A stretch of DNA of 64,000 nt from Aquimarina sp. RZ0 (GCF_008370685.1 NZ_VTZU01000039.1:1-64000), one strand, 5' to 3'. Counted from the first letter of the stretch, positions 46,102 to 55,631 are shown. A program made the numbers and translations. The notes: a model not told the origin generated them from the letters alone.

Positions 46102-46581
46102 ATGAAAAAAGTAATCCTAATAATAACAGTCATTTTACTTACTTCTTGTTCTGCGACTCAGAAAACAATTATTTCGGCTAAAAAAACATTAAAAGGCGAA
46201 TGGTCATTAGATAAAATATCTTATGATCGTTCAGGAGTTTTTGACGTTTTATTATATAATGATGTCTCTGCAGAATGCCTTACAGGAGGTATTTGGAAAT
46301 TTATCCCTAATAATAATACCGGAATATACACAGTAAATGATACGCAATGTACTTCTACAGGAGCTCGTAATTTCAGGTTTACGATCCCAGAACCTTCATC
46401 AAATGGTGAATATAGTTTTTTATTCAAACCAATTAATGAAAAAAAGAAAAGTACAAATAATAATAAAGGATATAGAATGACCTTACAGCATCTGGACGAA
46501 ACTACAATGACCTGGACACAAGCAGTTACCCTTGAAGGAAAACCGTTTATGATCATCATGAATTTTAATAAAATACAATAA
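46102..46581 (+). CDS. Lipocalin-like lipoprotein, copy 1
   Basis: 159 aa with lipobox ILLTSC (Cys16) and a body beginning LKGEWSLDKISY, the usual lipocalin-like start in Bacteroidota, ending TWTQAVTLEGKPFMIIMNF. It has a clear paralogue of the same length at 48835. It probably binds a small hydrophobic ligand or is structural; the OmpA-like gene follows after 16 bases. Confidence 0.85.
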   Translation: MKKVILIITVILLTSCSATQKTIISAKKTLKGEWSLDKISYDRSGVFDVLLYNDVSAECLTGGIWKFIPNNNTGIYTVNDTQCTSTGARNFRFTIPEPSSNGEYSFLFKPINEKKKSTNNNKGYRMTLQHLDETTMTWTQAVTLEGKPFMIIMNFNKIQ

Positions 46582-46597
46582 ATCAAATTTTTAAACA

Positions 46598-47293
46598 ATG
46601 ATCAAATTAAGTTTACATAAAATAGCAATAGCACTAATTACACTTACCCTTTTGAGTAGTTGTGATGCAGTACAAAATGCTAATAACACACAAAAAGGAG
46701 CTGTAATAGGTACTACCGCAGGCGCTGTTCTTGGCGGTGTTTTGGGGAATAATATCGGGAATAAAGAAAATTCTGTACTGGGGGCCGTTATAGGAGGCGT
46801 TGTTGGTGGGGTCGCTGGTGGAGTTATCGGAAAACAAATGGATAAACAAGCTCAGAAAATCGAAGAAGAAATCCCCGGAGCAGAAGTAACTCGTATTGGC
46901 GAAGGAATAGATATCGTATTTGATGAAACCAGTGGTGTCTATTTTGATACGAACAAACATGACATCAATACTAAATCACAGGAGAATTTAAATAAATTAG
47001 CAGGAATTTTTAAAGAATATCCGGATACAAATATTATAGTAGAAGGACATACAGATAGTTCTGGAAATGATGCTTATAACCTTGAACTATCTAAGAAAAG
47101 AGCTAATTCTGTGACCAATTACCTAATCGCTCAAGGAATCAGTAAAGAACGTCTGACAACCTATTTTCATGGTGAAACATTACCAAAATATGATAATAGT
47201 ACGGCAGAAGGCAGAGCAAAAAACAGAAGAGTAGAGTTCGGTATTCTTGCGAATGATAAAATGATTGACGAGGCTAAGAAAAAAGTAGATTAA
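46598..47293 (+). CDS. OmpA-family lipoprotein with glycine zipper, copy 1
   Basis: 231 aa: lipobox LLSSC, a glycine-zipper stretch (GAVIGTTAGAVLGG, then GGVVGGVAGG), then an OmpA C-terminal domain (about 105-220) with the peptidoglycan-binding residues in GHTDSSGNDAYNLELSKKRA. It anchors the outer membrane to peptidoglycan. Its paralogue at 49350 has the same length and layout. Confidence 0.9.
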   Translation: MIKLSLHKIAIALITLTLLSSCDAVQNANNTQKGAVIGTTAGAVLGGVLGNNIGNKENSVLGAVIGGVVGGVAGGVIGKQMDKQAQKIEEEIPGAEVTRIGEGIDIVFDETSGVYFDTNKHDINTKSQENLNKLAGIFKEYPDTNIIVEGHTDSSGNDAYNLELSKKRANSVTNYLIAQGISKERLTTYFHGETLPKYDNSTAEGRAKNRRVEFGILANDKMIDEAKKKVD

Positions 47294-47465
47294 TCACTGT
47301 GTACATCAAGGATTTTCTTATACGATTTCTTATCCTATTGGAACTACTGCGTATTGATACTAAAAATTTAAAAAAAATCGAATACAACGAGGAATTTTTG
47401 AATAGGTAATTTTAAAGTAGAAAAGCTATAAATCCTAAAAAATAGTATTATTCTTGCATACTATT

Positions 47466-48680
47466 ATGAACATAGTACCGCAGATAGAAATAAAAAGGTT
47501 GGCTATAAAGCTTAGACCTATTGGCGAAAAAATGGTTAAAAAGGGACATCCCTGGGTTTTCGCTGATAGTATTATTAAACAAAATAGCGATGGGAACGCA
47601 GGAGACCTGGCTATAGTTTATGATAAAAAAGCTAATAATATAATAGCCATTGGTTTATATGACCCAGTATCTCCAATACGAATTAAACTAATTCAGTTTA
47701 AGAAAGCTGTACAAATAGATAGTAAATGGTTTCAAACAAGAATTCTAGAATCATACACAATCAGAAAACCACTTCTAAAAACAGATACAAACAGTTACAG
47801 ATTAATATTTGGAGAAAACGATCATATGCCAGGGTTTATAGCCGATGTATATGATACCGTTTTGGTTGTAAAATTGTATTCACATATTTGGTTTCCTTAT
47901 CTTAATGACATCATACCTCGTTTAATAGATCAGACTGGATGTACTACAGCTGTATTAAGGCTTAGTAGAGCACTCCAGACAAGTGAGAAAACCTATAATT
48001 TATATGATGGGCAAGTTATTTATGGTATTTTAGAAAATGAGGTGGTAATCTTTAGAGAACATGGCGTTTTATTTTCTGCTAATGTAATCAAAGGACATAA
48101 AACAGGATATTTCCTGGATCATAGAGATAATAGAAAACATGTAGGGCTGATCTCCAAAGGAAAAACTGTACTTGATGTATTTTCGTATGCAGGAGGATTT
48201 TCAGTTCATGCACTTGCTGGAGGAGCCAACGAAGTAATCAGTTTAGACATCAGCAGACAAGCCTTAAAAATGGCAGAAGAGAATGCTGCATTGAATCATC
48301 ATTCAGGAAAACATTCTATTATAGTTGCCGACGCATTTGATGGATTACAAAAATTAATTAACAATGGTAATCAATTTGATGTTATAGTAATTGATCCTCC
48401 ATCCTTTGCCAAGAAGGAGCTTGAGGTATCAAAAGCAAAGAATAGCTATGCCCGATTAGCTAGACTAGGCGCTAAGCTTATAAAACCAAATGGAACACTG
48501 GTATTAGCTTCCTGTTCATCCAGAGTAACTTCAGAAGATTTTTTCGAAATTTCTGAGCAAAATATTTTAAAAGAAGGAAAGAAGTATACCCTACTCAAAA
48601 AGACATATCACGATATAGATCATCCCATTACTTTTCCAGAAGGTGCATATCTCAAATGTGGATATTATCAAGTGACATAA
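47466..48680 (+). CDS. Class I SAM-dependent rRNA methyltransferase (RlmI-like)
   Basis: 404 aa with an N-terminal PUA-like domain (KKGHPWVFADSI), middle EEHGVLFSAN-like segment and a Rossmann methyltransferase with VLDVFSYAGGFSVHA and DPPSFAKKE motifs; these belong to the RlmI (23S rRNA m5C) type. The start is taken as ATG 47466; a TTG four codons earlier overlaps a TATTCTTG promoter-like box at 47449-47456. It sits between the two lipocalin/OmpA pairs. Confidence 0.9.
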   Translation: MNIVPQIEIKRLAIKLRPIGEKMVKKGHPWVFADSIIKQNSDGNAGDLAIVYDKKANNIIAIGLYDPVSPIRIKLIQFKKAVQIDSKWFQTRILESYTIRKPLLKTDTNSYRLIFGENDHMPGFIADVYDTVLVVKLYSHIWFPYLNDIIPRLIDQTGCTTAVLRLSRALQTSEKTYNLYDGQVIYGILENEVVIFREHGVLFSANVIKGHKTGYFLDHRDNRKHVGLISKGKTVLDVFSYAGGFSVHALAGGANEVISLDISRQALKMAEENAALNHHSGKHSIIVADAFDGLQKLINNGNQFDVIVIDPPSFAKKELEVSKAKNSYARLARLGAKLIKPNGTLVLASCSSRVTSEDFFEISEQNILKEGKKYTLLKKTYHDIDHPITFPEGAYLKCGYYQVT

Positions 48681-48704
48681 TACGATCTTAACACTGCATT
48701 TTCA

Positions 48705-48732
48705 ACCCCCTGAAAACAGGGGTCTTGTTTTC
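48705..48732 (+). terminator. Rho-independent terminator after the RlmI-like gene
   Basis: The stem CCCCTG/CAGGGG with an AAAA loop is followed by TCTTGTTTT, shortly after the methyltransferase stop. Confidence 0.75.
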
Positions 48733-48834
48733 ACTATTTACGATATTGTGTAGGCGCAACAGTTTTAAAATATTTGCCTATACCTAAAATAGGTGTGTTA
48801 TTTTATTAAAAACTCTTTTAAAATCTAAACTTTC

Positions 48835-49314
48835 TTGAAAAATATTGTACTTATTTCCTTGTGTGTTATTTTAACAGCCTGTGGAGCATCCGATGGTATT
48901 ACGCGATCAGCTAAAAAAATGATCAATGGAAAATGGTTATTAAAAAATATCGATTATGAAACAAATGCCAAAGGGACTTTTAATATTACAATTTTAGACA
49001 AAATCTCAACCCAATGTATAGAAGGTTCTCATTGGGAATTTATAGCGAACAATCATAGCGGTAATTATGAATTATCAAATGATGCGTGTACCGAAAAAGG
49101 TATTAAAAATTTCATTTGGTCAATTCCGACAGAGATGTATGGATTAGAGTATAGTATTATGCTGAAACCAGTAAATAAAAAAATGAAAAGCACTACAAAT
49201 GACAAAGCATATAGAATGCAATTATCAGAACTAGATACAGCTACCATGGTATGGACTTATGATGTTACCATAGAAGGAAAAAATCTTTTATTGAAACTCA
49301 ATTTTGTAAAATAA
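48835..49314 (+). CDS. Lipocalin-like lipoprotein, copy 2
   Basis: 159 aa, paralogue of 46102 with the same order of segments (NGKWLLKNIDYE, CIEGSHWEFIANN, YRMQLSELDTATMVWTYDVTIEGK). The signal MKNIVLISLCVILTAC requires a TTG start at 48835; no ATG occurs before the mature protein, so TTG is well supported. The OmpA-like paralogue follows after 35 bases. Confidence 0.85.
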   Translation: MKNIVLISLCVILTACGASDGITRSAKKMINGKWLLKNIDYETNAKGTFNITILDKISTQCIEGSHWEFIANNHSGNYELSNDACTEKGIKNFIWSIPTEMYGLEYSIMLKPVNKKMKSTTNDKAYRMQLSELDTATMVWTYDVTIEGKNLLLKLNFVK

Positions 49315-49349
49315 CTTTTTTTATTCTTAACTCACAAATCAATACGCTC

Positions 49350-50045
49350 ATGAAAACATACAGCAATATTATAAAACTAAGAAAACCAGCATTGTCCGCA
49401 TTGATTGCAATCAGTTTGATGGGTTGTAAATCTATGAAAAACTCAGAAATAGGTGGCTTTATTGGAGCTGCCGGAGGAGCAGTGATAGGGGGCGTAATAG
49501 GCAATGAGATTGGCGATGATGCAAAAGTAGGAGCAGTACTCGGAGGAATTGTAGGAGCTACAGTAGGAAGTATTATAGGTAATCGAATGGATCAACAGGC
49601 CCAAAAAATAGAAGAAGAGTTACCAAGTGTATCTGTAGAAAGAGTAGAAGAAGAGATCAATATTGTTTTTGATGAAACTAGTGGTGTTTATTTTAAGAGT
49701 AATAAACACGAACTAAATGACACCTCCAAAGAAAGTATTAAAAAACTCGCAAACATACTAAATGAATACCCTAATTCTGATATTTTGATAGCCGGACATA
49801 CAGATAATGTAGGAAAAGATGAATTTAATTTTTTTCTTTCTAAAAAAAGAGCAGAATCTGTTAGAAATTATTTAGTTGTTCAAGGTATTGATGAACAAAG
49901 ATTTACTGTAGAATATCATGGGGAATCTCAGCCTAAATTTACAAATGAAACTCCAGAAGGGAGATCAAAAAATAGAAGAGTAGAAGTAACGATATCACCT
50001 AATGAAGCCATGAGAAAACAAGTAGCAACACAAACAAAAGGGTAA
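49350..50045 (+). CDS. OmpA-family lipoprotein with glycine zipper, copy 2
   Basis: 231 aa, matching copy 1 in length and in domain order: signal with MGC lipobox, glycine zipper (GFIGAAGGAVIGG), OmpA domain with GHTDNVGKDEFNF and KKRAESV. It ends just before a terminator and marks the end of the duplicated pair. Confidence 0.9.
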   Translation: MKTYSNIIKLRKPALSALIAISLMGCKSMKNSEIGGFIGAAGGAVIGGVIGNEIGDDAKVGAVLGGIVGATVGSIIGNRMDQQAQKIEEELPSVSVERVEEEINIVFDETSGVYFKSNKHELNDTSKESIKKLANILNEYPNSDILIAGHTDNVGKDEFNFFLSKKRAESVRNYLVVQGIDEQRFTVEYHGESQPKFTNETPEGRSKNRRVEVTISPNEAMRKQVATQTKG

Positions 50046-50065
50046 ATTATTGTAATTGATTACTT

Positions 50066-50097
50066 AAAATCCCGACTAAGCGTTTGGGATTTTTTTA
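50066..50097 (+). terminator. Rho-independent terminator after OmpA copy 2
   Basis: AAAATCCC pairs with GGGATTTT (50066-50073 and 50086-50093), followed by a run of T. Confidence 0.8.
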
Positions 50098-50124
50098 TGC
50101 CCAAAATTTGTGTATCTTCAATAA

Positions 50125-51261
50125 ATGAATAAGCATTCTCATGTATTAATAATAGGCGGCGGATTATCAGGATTGACTAATGCAATTCATTTGGCAAAAG
50201 CCAATATCCCTGTCATTCTGATAGAAAAAGATAGCTATCCCAAACATAAAGTTTGTGGAGAGTATATCTCTAATGAGGTGCTTCCGTATTTAGAATTTTT
50301 GGAGATTGATATTGATGTTTTAAACCCAGTAAAAATTTCAGAATTAACTATTACTACCAGGAAAGGTAAAGTAATCAAAAGTACACTTCCTTTAGGAGGT
50401 TTTGGGATTAGTAGATATACGCTAGATTATTATTTGTGGAACAAAGCGCAAGATATCGGCGTGCAGCTGATCAATGATCAGGTTGTGGATATAGAATATG
50501 ATAAAAACAGTGATCTATTTAATATCAAAACCCTAATACAAAAAGAAACAATTACTAGTAATTATGTTATTGGGGCATATGGCAAACGTACAGCTCTTGA
50601 CAGAAATCTGGAACGTGATTTTAGCCTGAAAAAATCTCCGTGGTTGGCTGTAAAAGGACATTATACATCAAATTTTGATACAAATGTAGTCGCATTACAT
50701 AATTTTGAAGGAGGATATTGTGGTCTTTCAAAAGTTGAAAATAACAAGGTGAATGCCTGTTATTTGGTGCACTATGAAAGTTTTAAGAAATATAAAAATA
50801 TCAATGCTTTTCAGAAAGCAGTATTATATGAGAATCCGTATTTAAAGGATTTTTTTGAGAATGCGACATCAATATTCGAAAAACCAATCACGATTAGTCA
50901 GATTAATTTTGATAAGAAAAAACCCGTAGAAAACCATGTATTTATGACAGGAGATGCGGCAGGAGTGATACATCCTCTTTGTGGTAATGGCATGGCTATG
51001 GCAATTCAGAGTGCCCAGATTCTTGCTACATTACTAATACAGAGTTATGAAAATAATTTATTTTTGCGCGCTGAAATAGAAAAAATATATCAAAAAAACT
51101 GGAATACCGCCTTTGCAAAAAGATTATATGTAGGTCGAATACTTCAAAAAGTGCTATTGAATGATAAAATTCAGGAAGTAACACAGACGTTGGCAAGTAT
51201 CATTCCGTCGATTGTGCCTAAAATTATTGAGCAAACTCATGGAAAACCGTTAATATGTTGA
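50125..51261 (+). CDS. FAD-dependent oxidoreductase, geranylgeranyl reductase-like
   Basis: 378 aa. GGGLSGL (12-18), a conserved KVCGEYIS (46-53) and FMTGDAAGVIHPLCGNGM (FAD-binding C-motif) place it with the monooxygenase/geranylgeranyl-reductase family. It begins the type III PKS locus and overlaps the methyltransferase by 7 bases. It probably hydroxylates or reduces the phenolic product. The exact reaction cannot be inferred. Confidence 0.85.
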   Translation: MNKHSHVLIIGGGLSGLTNAIHLAKANIPVILIEKDSYPKHKVCGEYISNEVLPYLEFLEIDIDVLNPVKISELTITTRKGKVIKSTLPLGGFGISRYTLDYYLWNKAQDIGVQLINDQVVDIEYDKNSDLFNIKTLIQKETITSNYVIGAYGKRTALDRNLERDFSLKKSPWLAVKGHYTSNFDTNVVALHNFEGGYCGLSKVENNKVNACYLVHYESFKKYKNINAFQKAVLYENPYLKDFFENATSIFEKPITISQINFDKKKPVENHVFMTGDAAGVIHPLCGNGMAMAIQSAQILATLLIQSYENNLFLRAEIEKIYQKNWNTAFAKRLYVGRILQKVLLNDKIQEVTQTLASIIPSIVPKIIEQTHGKPLIC

Positions 51262-51965
51262 TAGATCTTTCAAAGAGAAGTAATGAGGAAGAGCTTATGG
51301 ATGATCCTAATGTTACTGAAGAAGCATTGAATGTTGCTCTTTCTGATATATCCAGAGTAAATAGGCTATTAGGTGGAACTAGTATTACAGTAAAAGCAGT
51401 TTTTAATCAAATTAAAAAAACACCCGTTGTAAAAAAATGGGTACTGATAGATCTGGGATGTGGGGATGGAGAGATGTTACGGTATATTGCGAAACATGCG
51501 AGAAAAGAAAATATAAGCATACAATTAATAGGTATTGACACTAATGATAAATGTATTGTCAGAGCCAGAAAAATGAGTGTTGAGTATCCAGAAATATCAT
51601 ATTATACGCAAGATATTTTTAAATTAACAAAACAGGATTTTAATTGTGATATAATCATTTGTACCTTGACATTACATCATTTTGGTGATGAAGGCATAAA
51701 GAAAGTACTCAAAAAGAGTATGGAGTTGGTTTCAACAGCTGTAATCATCAATGACATTCATAGAAATCAGATGACATATTATCTTTTTAAACTTTTTAGT
51801 TTTTTCTTTATTCAAGGATATGTTGCCAAAAATGATGGTTTGGTATCCATAAAAAGAGGATTTAAAAGAGAAGAGTTAGTGAATTTTGCAAAAGAATTAC
51901 AGCTTAAAAAATATCAATTACATTGGAAATGGGCGTTTAGATACAGATGGATTATTGATATATAA
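51255..51965 (+). CDS. SAM-dependent methyltransferase
   Basis: 236 aa with a class I methyltransferase fold: LIDLGCGDGEM (motif I), DIIICTLTLHHF and an N-terminal helical lead (MDDPNVTEEALNVAL). It is the usual companion of type III PKS genes in Bacteroidota and is likely to methylate the phenolic ring or a hydroxyl group. It overlaps the oxidoreductase by 7 bases, and the PKS follows 27 bases later. Confidence 0.85.
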   Translation: MLIDLSKRSNEEELMDDPNVTEEALNVALSDISRVNRLLGGTSITVKAVFNQIKKTPVVKKWVLIDLGCGDGEMLRYIAKHARKENISIQLIGIDTNDKCIVRARKMSVEYPEISYYTQDIFKLTKQDFNCDIIICTLTLHHFGDEGIKKVLKKSMELVSTAVIINDIHRNQMTYYLFKLFSFFFIQGYVAKNDGLVSIKRGFKREELVNFAKELQLKKYQLHWKWAFRYRWIIDI

Positions 51966-51992
51966 ATGAACTTAAAATTAAAGTAAAATAAA

Positions 51993-53048
51993 TTGAGTGT
52001 AAAAATAACTAACGTGGCAAAAGAACTGCCAGAATATGCAAGAGAAACTAAAGAGATATTGCCTTTTGTTTCTCAATGGCTAACGGGTCAGGAAGAGCGT
52101 TTTAAGAGAAAAGTACTTAAAATCTTTGAAAATGCAGCAGTGGATAAACGTTATGGGATTATGAGTATTGAAGAGGTGTTTACAGCAACTTCTTTTCAGG
52201 AAAAAAATGATATTTATTGTAGAGAAGTCAAAAAACTTGGTAAATCTGTAGTGACCAGGGCATTGAATAAAGCTGGTTGGGATCCTAAGTCGTTAGATTA
52301 CATAATCACGGTAAGTTGTACAGGAATTATGATACCATCCTTAGATGCATATCTTATAAATGCCTTAGACCTGCGGCAAGATATTGTAAGGCTTCCTGTT
52401 ACTGAAATGGGATGTGCCGCTGGGGTTTCTGGAATTATATATGCTAGAAACTTTCTGAAAGCAAATCCAGGAAAAAGAGCAGCGGTAGTTGCAATAGAAT
52501 CACCTACAGCTACATTTCAATTAGATGATTTTAGTATGGTTAATATTGTCAGTGCTGCAATTTTTGGAGATGGTGCTGCTTGTGCTTTGTTATCGTCAGA
52601 AATTGATGCAGAAGGCCCGGAAATTATTGGTGACGAAATGTATCATTTTTATAATGCTACTGATATGATGGGGTTCAAATTGACAAATGGAGGCTTGCAA
52701 ATGGTGTTAGACAAAGAAGTTCCGGAAAGAATCGCAAATCATTTTCCAGCGATCATACATCCTTTTTTAAAAAAATACAATACATCAATTGAAGAAGTTG
52801 ATCACCTTATCTTCCATCCGGGAGGTAAAAAAATAGTGCAAACCGTGGAAGAACTTTTTGGAGGTCTCGGAAAAAATATAGATGAAACCAAAGCCGTTTT
52901 AAAAGAATATGGTAATATGAGTAGTGCTACTGTATTATATGTTTTAGAACGATTTATAGATCAAAAACAATCACAAGGAACTATAGGGTTAATGCTGAGT
53001 TTTGGTCCTGGATTTTCTGCGCAAAGAATTTTATTAAAATGGAATTAA
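51993..53048 (+). CDS. Type III polyketide synthase (chalcone/stilbene synthase family)
   Basis: 351 aa with the complete triad: C141 in MGCAAGVSG, H275 in FHPGGKK, N308 in YGNMSSATV. It condenses malonyl units on an acyl thioester starter to a phenol, resorcinol or pyrone. The start is TTG 51993; a stop lies three codons upstream and no ATG appears before residue 57. The dehydratase, ketosynthase and ACP downstream suggest the starter is made by a small dedicated type II fatty-acid-like system. Confidence 0.93.
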   Translation: MSVKITNVAKELPEYARETKEILPFVSQWLTGQEERFKRKVLKIFENAAVDKRYGIMSIEEVFTATSFQEKNDIYCREVKKLGKSVVTRALNKAGWDPKSLDYIITVSCTGIMIPSLDAYLINALDLRQDIVRLPVTEMGCAAGVSGIIYARNFLKANPGKRAAVVAIESPTATFQLDDFSMVNIVSAAIFGDGAACALLSSEIDAEGPEIIGDEMYHFYNATDMMGFKLTNGGLQMVLDKEVPERIANHFPAIIHPFLKKYNTSIEEVDHLIFHPGGKKIVQTVEELFGGLGKNIDETKAVLKEYGNMSSATVLYVLERFIDQKQSQGTIGLMLSFGPGFSAQRILLKWN

Positions 53049-53168
53049 ATCATTGTTTTTAAATTATTTATGTAATTTATTTAAAGTTTTTATTTATTTT
53101 TTTTACGAATGAATAATTTTATGCAAAATTAACTAGTAACAATGTGATTGATAAGAAAAATCTTGAAT

Positions 53169-53648
53169 ATGAAAAATATATTTATTTATTTAACCTGTGG
53201 ACTTGTTCAATTAATGGCTTGCAAGGATGATGATAGTTCGGTTACAAATACAGATGATGTTGTGTCAGAAATTACAGCAGCTATAACTTCTGTGACTGTA
53301 TCAGGAGAAGAGAATCAGTACACCTTCAATGTTGGGATAAAAAGTCCGGATCTGGGTTGTAATCAATATGCAGATTGGTGGGAAGTTATTTCTGAAGAGG
53401 GGACATTGATTTACAGAAGAATTCTGGCACATAGTCATGTAAATGAACAACCTTTTACAAGATCTGGAGGTCCAGTTTCAATCACCAATGATCAAGTGGT
53501 ATATGTAAGAGTTCACATGAACAATATGGGCTATGGAGGTGCTTTCGGCGGGAGTGTTTTGCAGGGATTTGAATCCTTTGATCTAGAAGATAATTTTGCT
53601 TCCGATGTAGAAACCACAGCTCCATTACCCAATGGATGCGCATTTTAA
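53169..53648 (+). CDS. Hypothetical lipoprotein
   Basis: 159 aa with a lipobox (LMAC followed by KDDDSS, an export signal to the cell surface in Bacteroidota) and a beta-rich body without recognised motifs. Start is ATG 53169 (MKNIFIY); the TTG at 53148 is less likely. It lies inside the type III PKS locus, where an envelope protein is unexpected; it ends 8 bases before the dehydratase ATG I use. Function unknown. Confidence 0.75.
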   Translation: MKNIFIYLTCGLVQLMACKDDDSSVTNTDDVVSEITAAITSVTVSGEENQYTFNVGIKSPDLGCNQYADWWEVISEEGTLIYRRILAHSHVNEQPFTRSGGPVSITNDQVVYVRVHMNNMGYGGAFGGSVLQGFESFDLEDNFASDVETTAPLPNGCAF

Positions 53649-53656
53649 TTCTTGCT

Positions 53657-54100
53657 ATGTTACAAGAAGAGATTATTAAAAAACTACCATATGATGCACC
53701 TTTTTTGTTTGTAGACAACATTATACATGTTTCTGAAGACTGTATCAAAGGAGATTATACTTTAAAACAGAGTGAATATTTCTATAAAGGACATTTTAGA
53801 GACAACCCCATTACGCCAGGTGTTATACTCACAGAAATTATGGCTCAGATTGGAGTTGCATGCCTGGGTATCTTTCTTTTTAGAAATGAACTAGATAATC
53901 AGACTATTGGAGTGGCAATGAGTAATACAAACATTGATTTTTATAAACCAGTGTTGCCGAGTGAAAAAGTCTTTGTGGTTTCTGAGAAAGAGTACTTTAG
54001 ATTTAATAAGTTGAAGTGCAAAGTTTCTATGTATAACGAGAAAGATGTAGTAGTTGCAAAAGGAACTATCTCAGGAATGGTTAAACCATGGAACGCATGA
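53657..54100 (+). CDS. 3-hydroxyacyl-ACP dehydratase (FabZ-like), complete active site
   Basis: 147 aa. GHFRDNPITPGV with H46 and ILTEIMAQ with E60 give an intact hot-dog dehydratase, unlike the two half-site proteins of the flexirubin locus. It would dehydrate the hydroxyacyl-ACP formed for the type III PKS. ATG 53657 gives the family's normal start; an ATG at 53636 would overlap the lipoprotein gene. It overlaps the ketosynthase by 4 bases (ATGA). Confidence 0.9.
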   Translation: MLQEEIIKKLPYDAPFLFVDNIIHVSEDCIKGDYTLKQSEYFYKGHFRDNPITPGVILTEIMAQIGVACLGIFLFRNELDNQTIGVAMSNTNIDFYKPVLPSEKVFVVSEKEYFRFNKLKCKVSMYNEKDVVVAKGTISGMVKPWNA

Positions 54101-55368
54101 GTAGGCGAGTGGTAGTAACTGGATTAGGGGTAGTGTCACCAAATGGAACGAACGTTTCAGAATTTAAAAATGCACTGCAGAATGGAGTAAGTGGGATTGA
54201 ATATATAGACAATCTTAAAAAACTAAATTTTTCATGTCAAATAGCTGGAAAACCGAATTATAATAAGGATTATTTAAACAATTACTTTAATAACATTCAG
54301 TTAAGAGGACTGAATGCATCTGGTTTAGAATATGGAGTTATTGCAGGTCTGGATGCCTGGAAAGATGCAGGTTTATCTTTGGTTAGTAAAGAAGAAGAAC
54401 CTCTATGGGAGGCTGGGGTCATTTTTGGCACAGGAATTCTAGGAGTAGATAAATTTCGTGAAGCTATATATAAAGTAGACAACAATAACGTAAGGCGTTT
54501 GGGCAGCACCACAGTTATCCAGACTATGGCAAGTGGAATCAGTGCCTTTTTGGGAGGTATGATAGGCTGCGGAAATATTACAACTACTAATTCTTCTGCG
54601 TGTAGCACTGGTACCGAAGCAATTTTAATGGCATATGATCACATAACATCAGGAAAATCAGAAATCATTCTGGCAGGAAGTACTAGTGATAGCGGTCCTT
54701 ATATTTGGGGAGGGTTTGATGCTATGAGAATTCTACCACATAAGTATAACGATAATCCAACCGAAGCCTCAAGACCTATGAGTGCTACAGCTGCTGGTTT
54801 TGTTCCTGGAAGCGGGGCAGGAGCACTAGTTATAGAAAGTTTAGAGAGTGCCAAAAAAAGAGGTGCTACTATTCATGCAGAAATTCTGGGAGGTCAGGTA
54901 AATAGTGGCGGACAAAGAAACGGTGGTAGCATGACTGCTCCTAATAGCATGGCGGTACAAAAATGTATACAGCAAGCAATAGTTCAGGCAGGTATTCATG
55001 CTGATGACATTGATGCTATCAACGGGCATTTGACAGCAACTACCAAAGATCCTGAGGAAATCAAAAACTGGACTCAGGCGTTGAATCGTAGCGGAAAAGA
55101 GTTCCCATACATAAACTCTTTAAAGAGTTTAATAGGGCATTGTTTAGCAGCCTCGGGGAGTATAGAAAGCGTGGCAAGTATACTTCAATTAAAAGAAAAT
55201 TTTATATTTGGCACGATTAATTGTGAAATACTACATCCCGAAATATCATCCTTAGTAGACCGATCACGTATCCCCACAAAAACAGTATACAAACCTCTTA
55301 ATATTGTGGTAAAAGCCAGCTTTGGATTTGGGGATGTAAATGCTTGTATTATCTTTAAAAAATATTAA
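54097..55368 (+). CDS. Beta-ketoacyl-ACP synthase of the type III PKS locus
   Basis: 423 aa with C169 in SSACSTGTEA, H311 in NGHLTATTKD and K343/H348 in SLKSLIGHCLAASGS, so the triad is present. The usual NAHGTAT is changed to NGHLTAT, which is uncommon. I start at ATG 54097, overlapping the dehydratase stop. It would extend the starter chain on the ACP at 55377 before transfer to the type III PKS. Confidence 0.9.
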   Translation: MSRRVVVTGLGVVSPNGTNVSEFKNALQNGVSGIEYIDNLKKLNFSCQIAGKPNYNKDYLNNYFNNIQLRGLNASGLEYGVIAGLDAWKDAGLSLVSKEEEPLWEAGVIFGTGILGVDKFREAIYKVDNNNVRRLGSTTVIQTMASGISAFLGGMIGCGNITTTNSSACSTGTEAILMAYDHITSGKSEIILAGSTSDSGPYIWGGFDAMRILPHKYNDNPTEASRPMSATAAGFVPGSGAGALVIESLESAKKRGATIHAEILGGQVNSGGQRNGGSMTAPNSMAVQKCIQQAIVQAGIHADDIDAINGHLTATTKDPEEIKNWTQALNRSGKEFPYINSLKSLIGHCLAASGSIESVASILQLKENFIFGTINCEILHPEISSLVDRSRIPTKTVYKPLNIVVKASFGFGDVNACIIFKKY

Positions 55369-55376
55369 TAATAATT

Positions 55377-55631
55377 ATGACACAAGAAGAATTACTATCT
55401 AAACTCAAAACTATTGTAGAGCCTTATGTGCAAAATCAGGAAGAATTTCAAAAACTGTCCGGAGACACTGATTTTATAAACGATCTTGATATCAATTCTG
55501 CCAATCTCGTAGATGTAATTTTGGATGTAGAAGATGAATTTGGTATTGAAATAGATAATGATGGCATGGAAAAGATGCTCACTGTCAGTGCATCTATAGA
55601 TGTGATTTTAGAGAAATTAGCAGCAAAATGA
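55377..55631 (+). CDS. Acyl carrier protein of the type III PKS locus
   Basis: 84 aa with the attachment serine S41 in the variant site LDINSANLVD, where Asn replaces the usual Asp before Ser. It is otherwise a normal acidic ACP. It overlaps the phosphopantetheinyl transferase gene by 4 bases (ATGA), so carrier and activating enzyme are made together. Confidence 0.9.
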   Translation: MTQEELLSKLKTIVEPYVQNQEEFQKLSGDTDFINDLDINSANLVDVILDVEDEFGIEIDNDGMEKMLTVSASIDVILEKLAAK

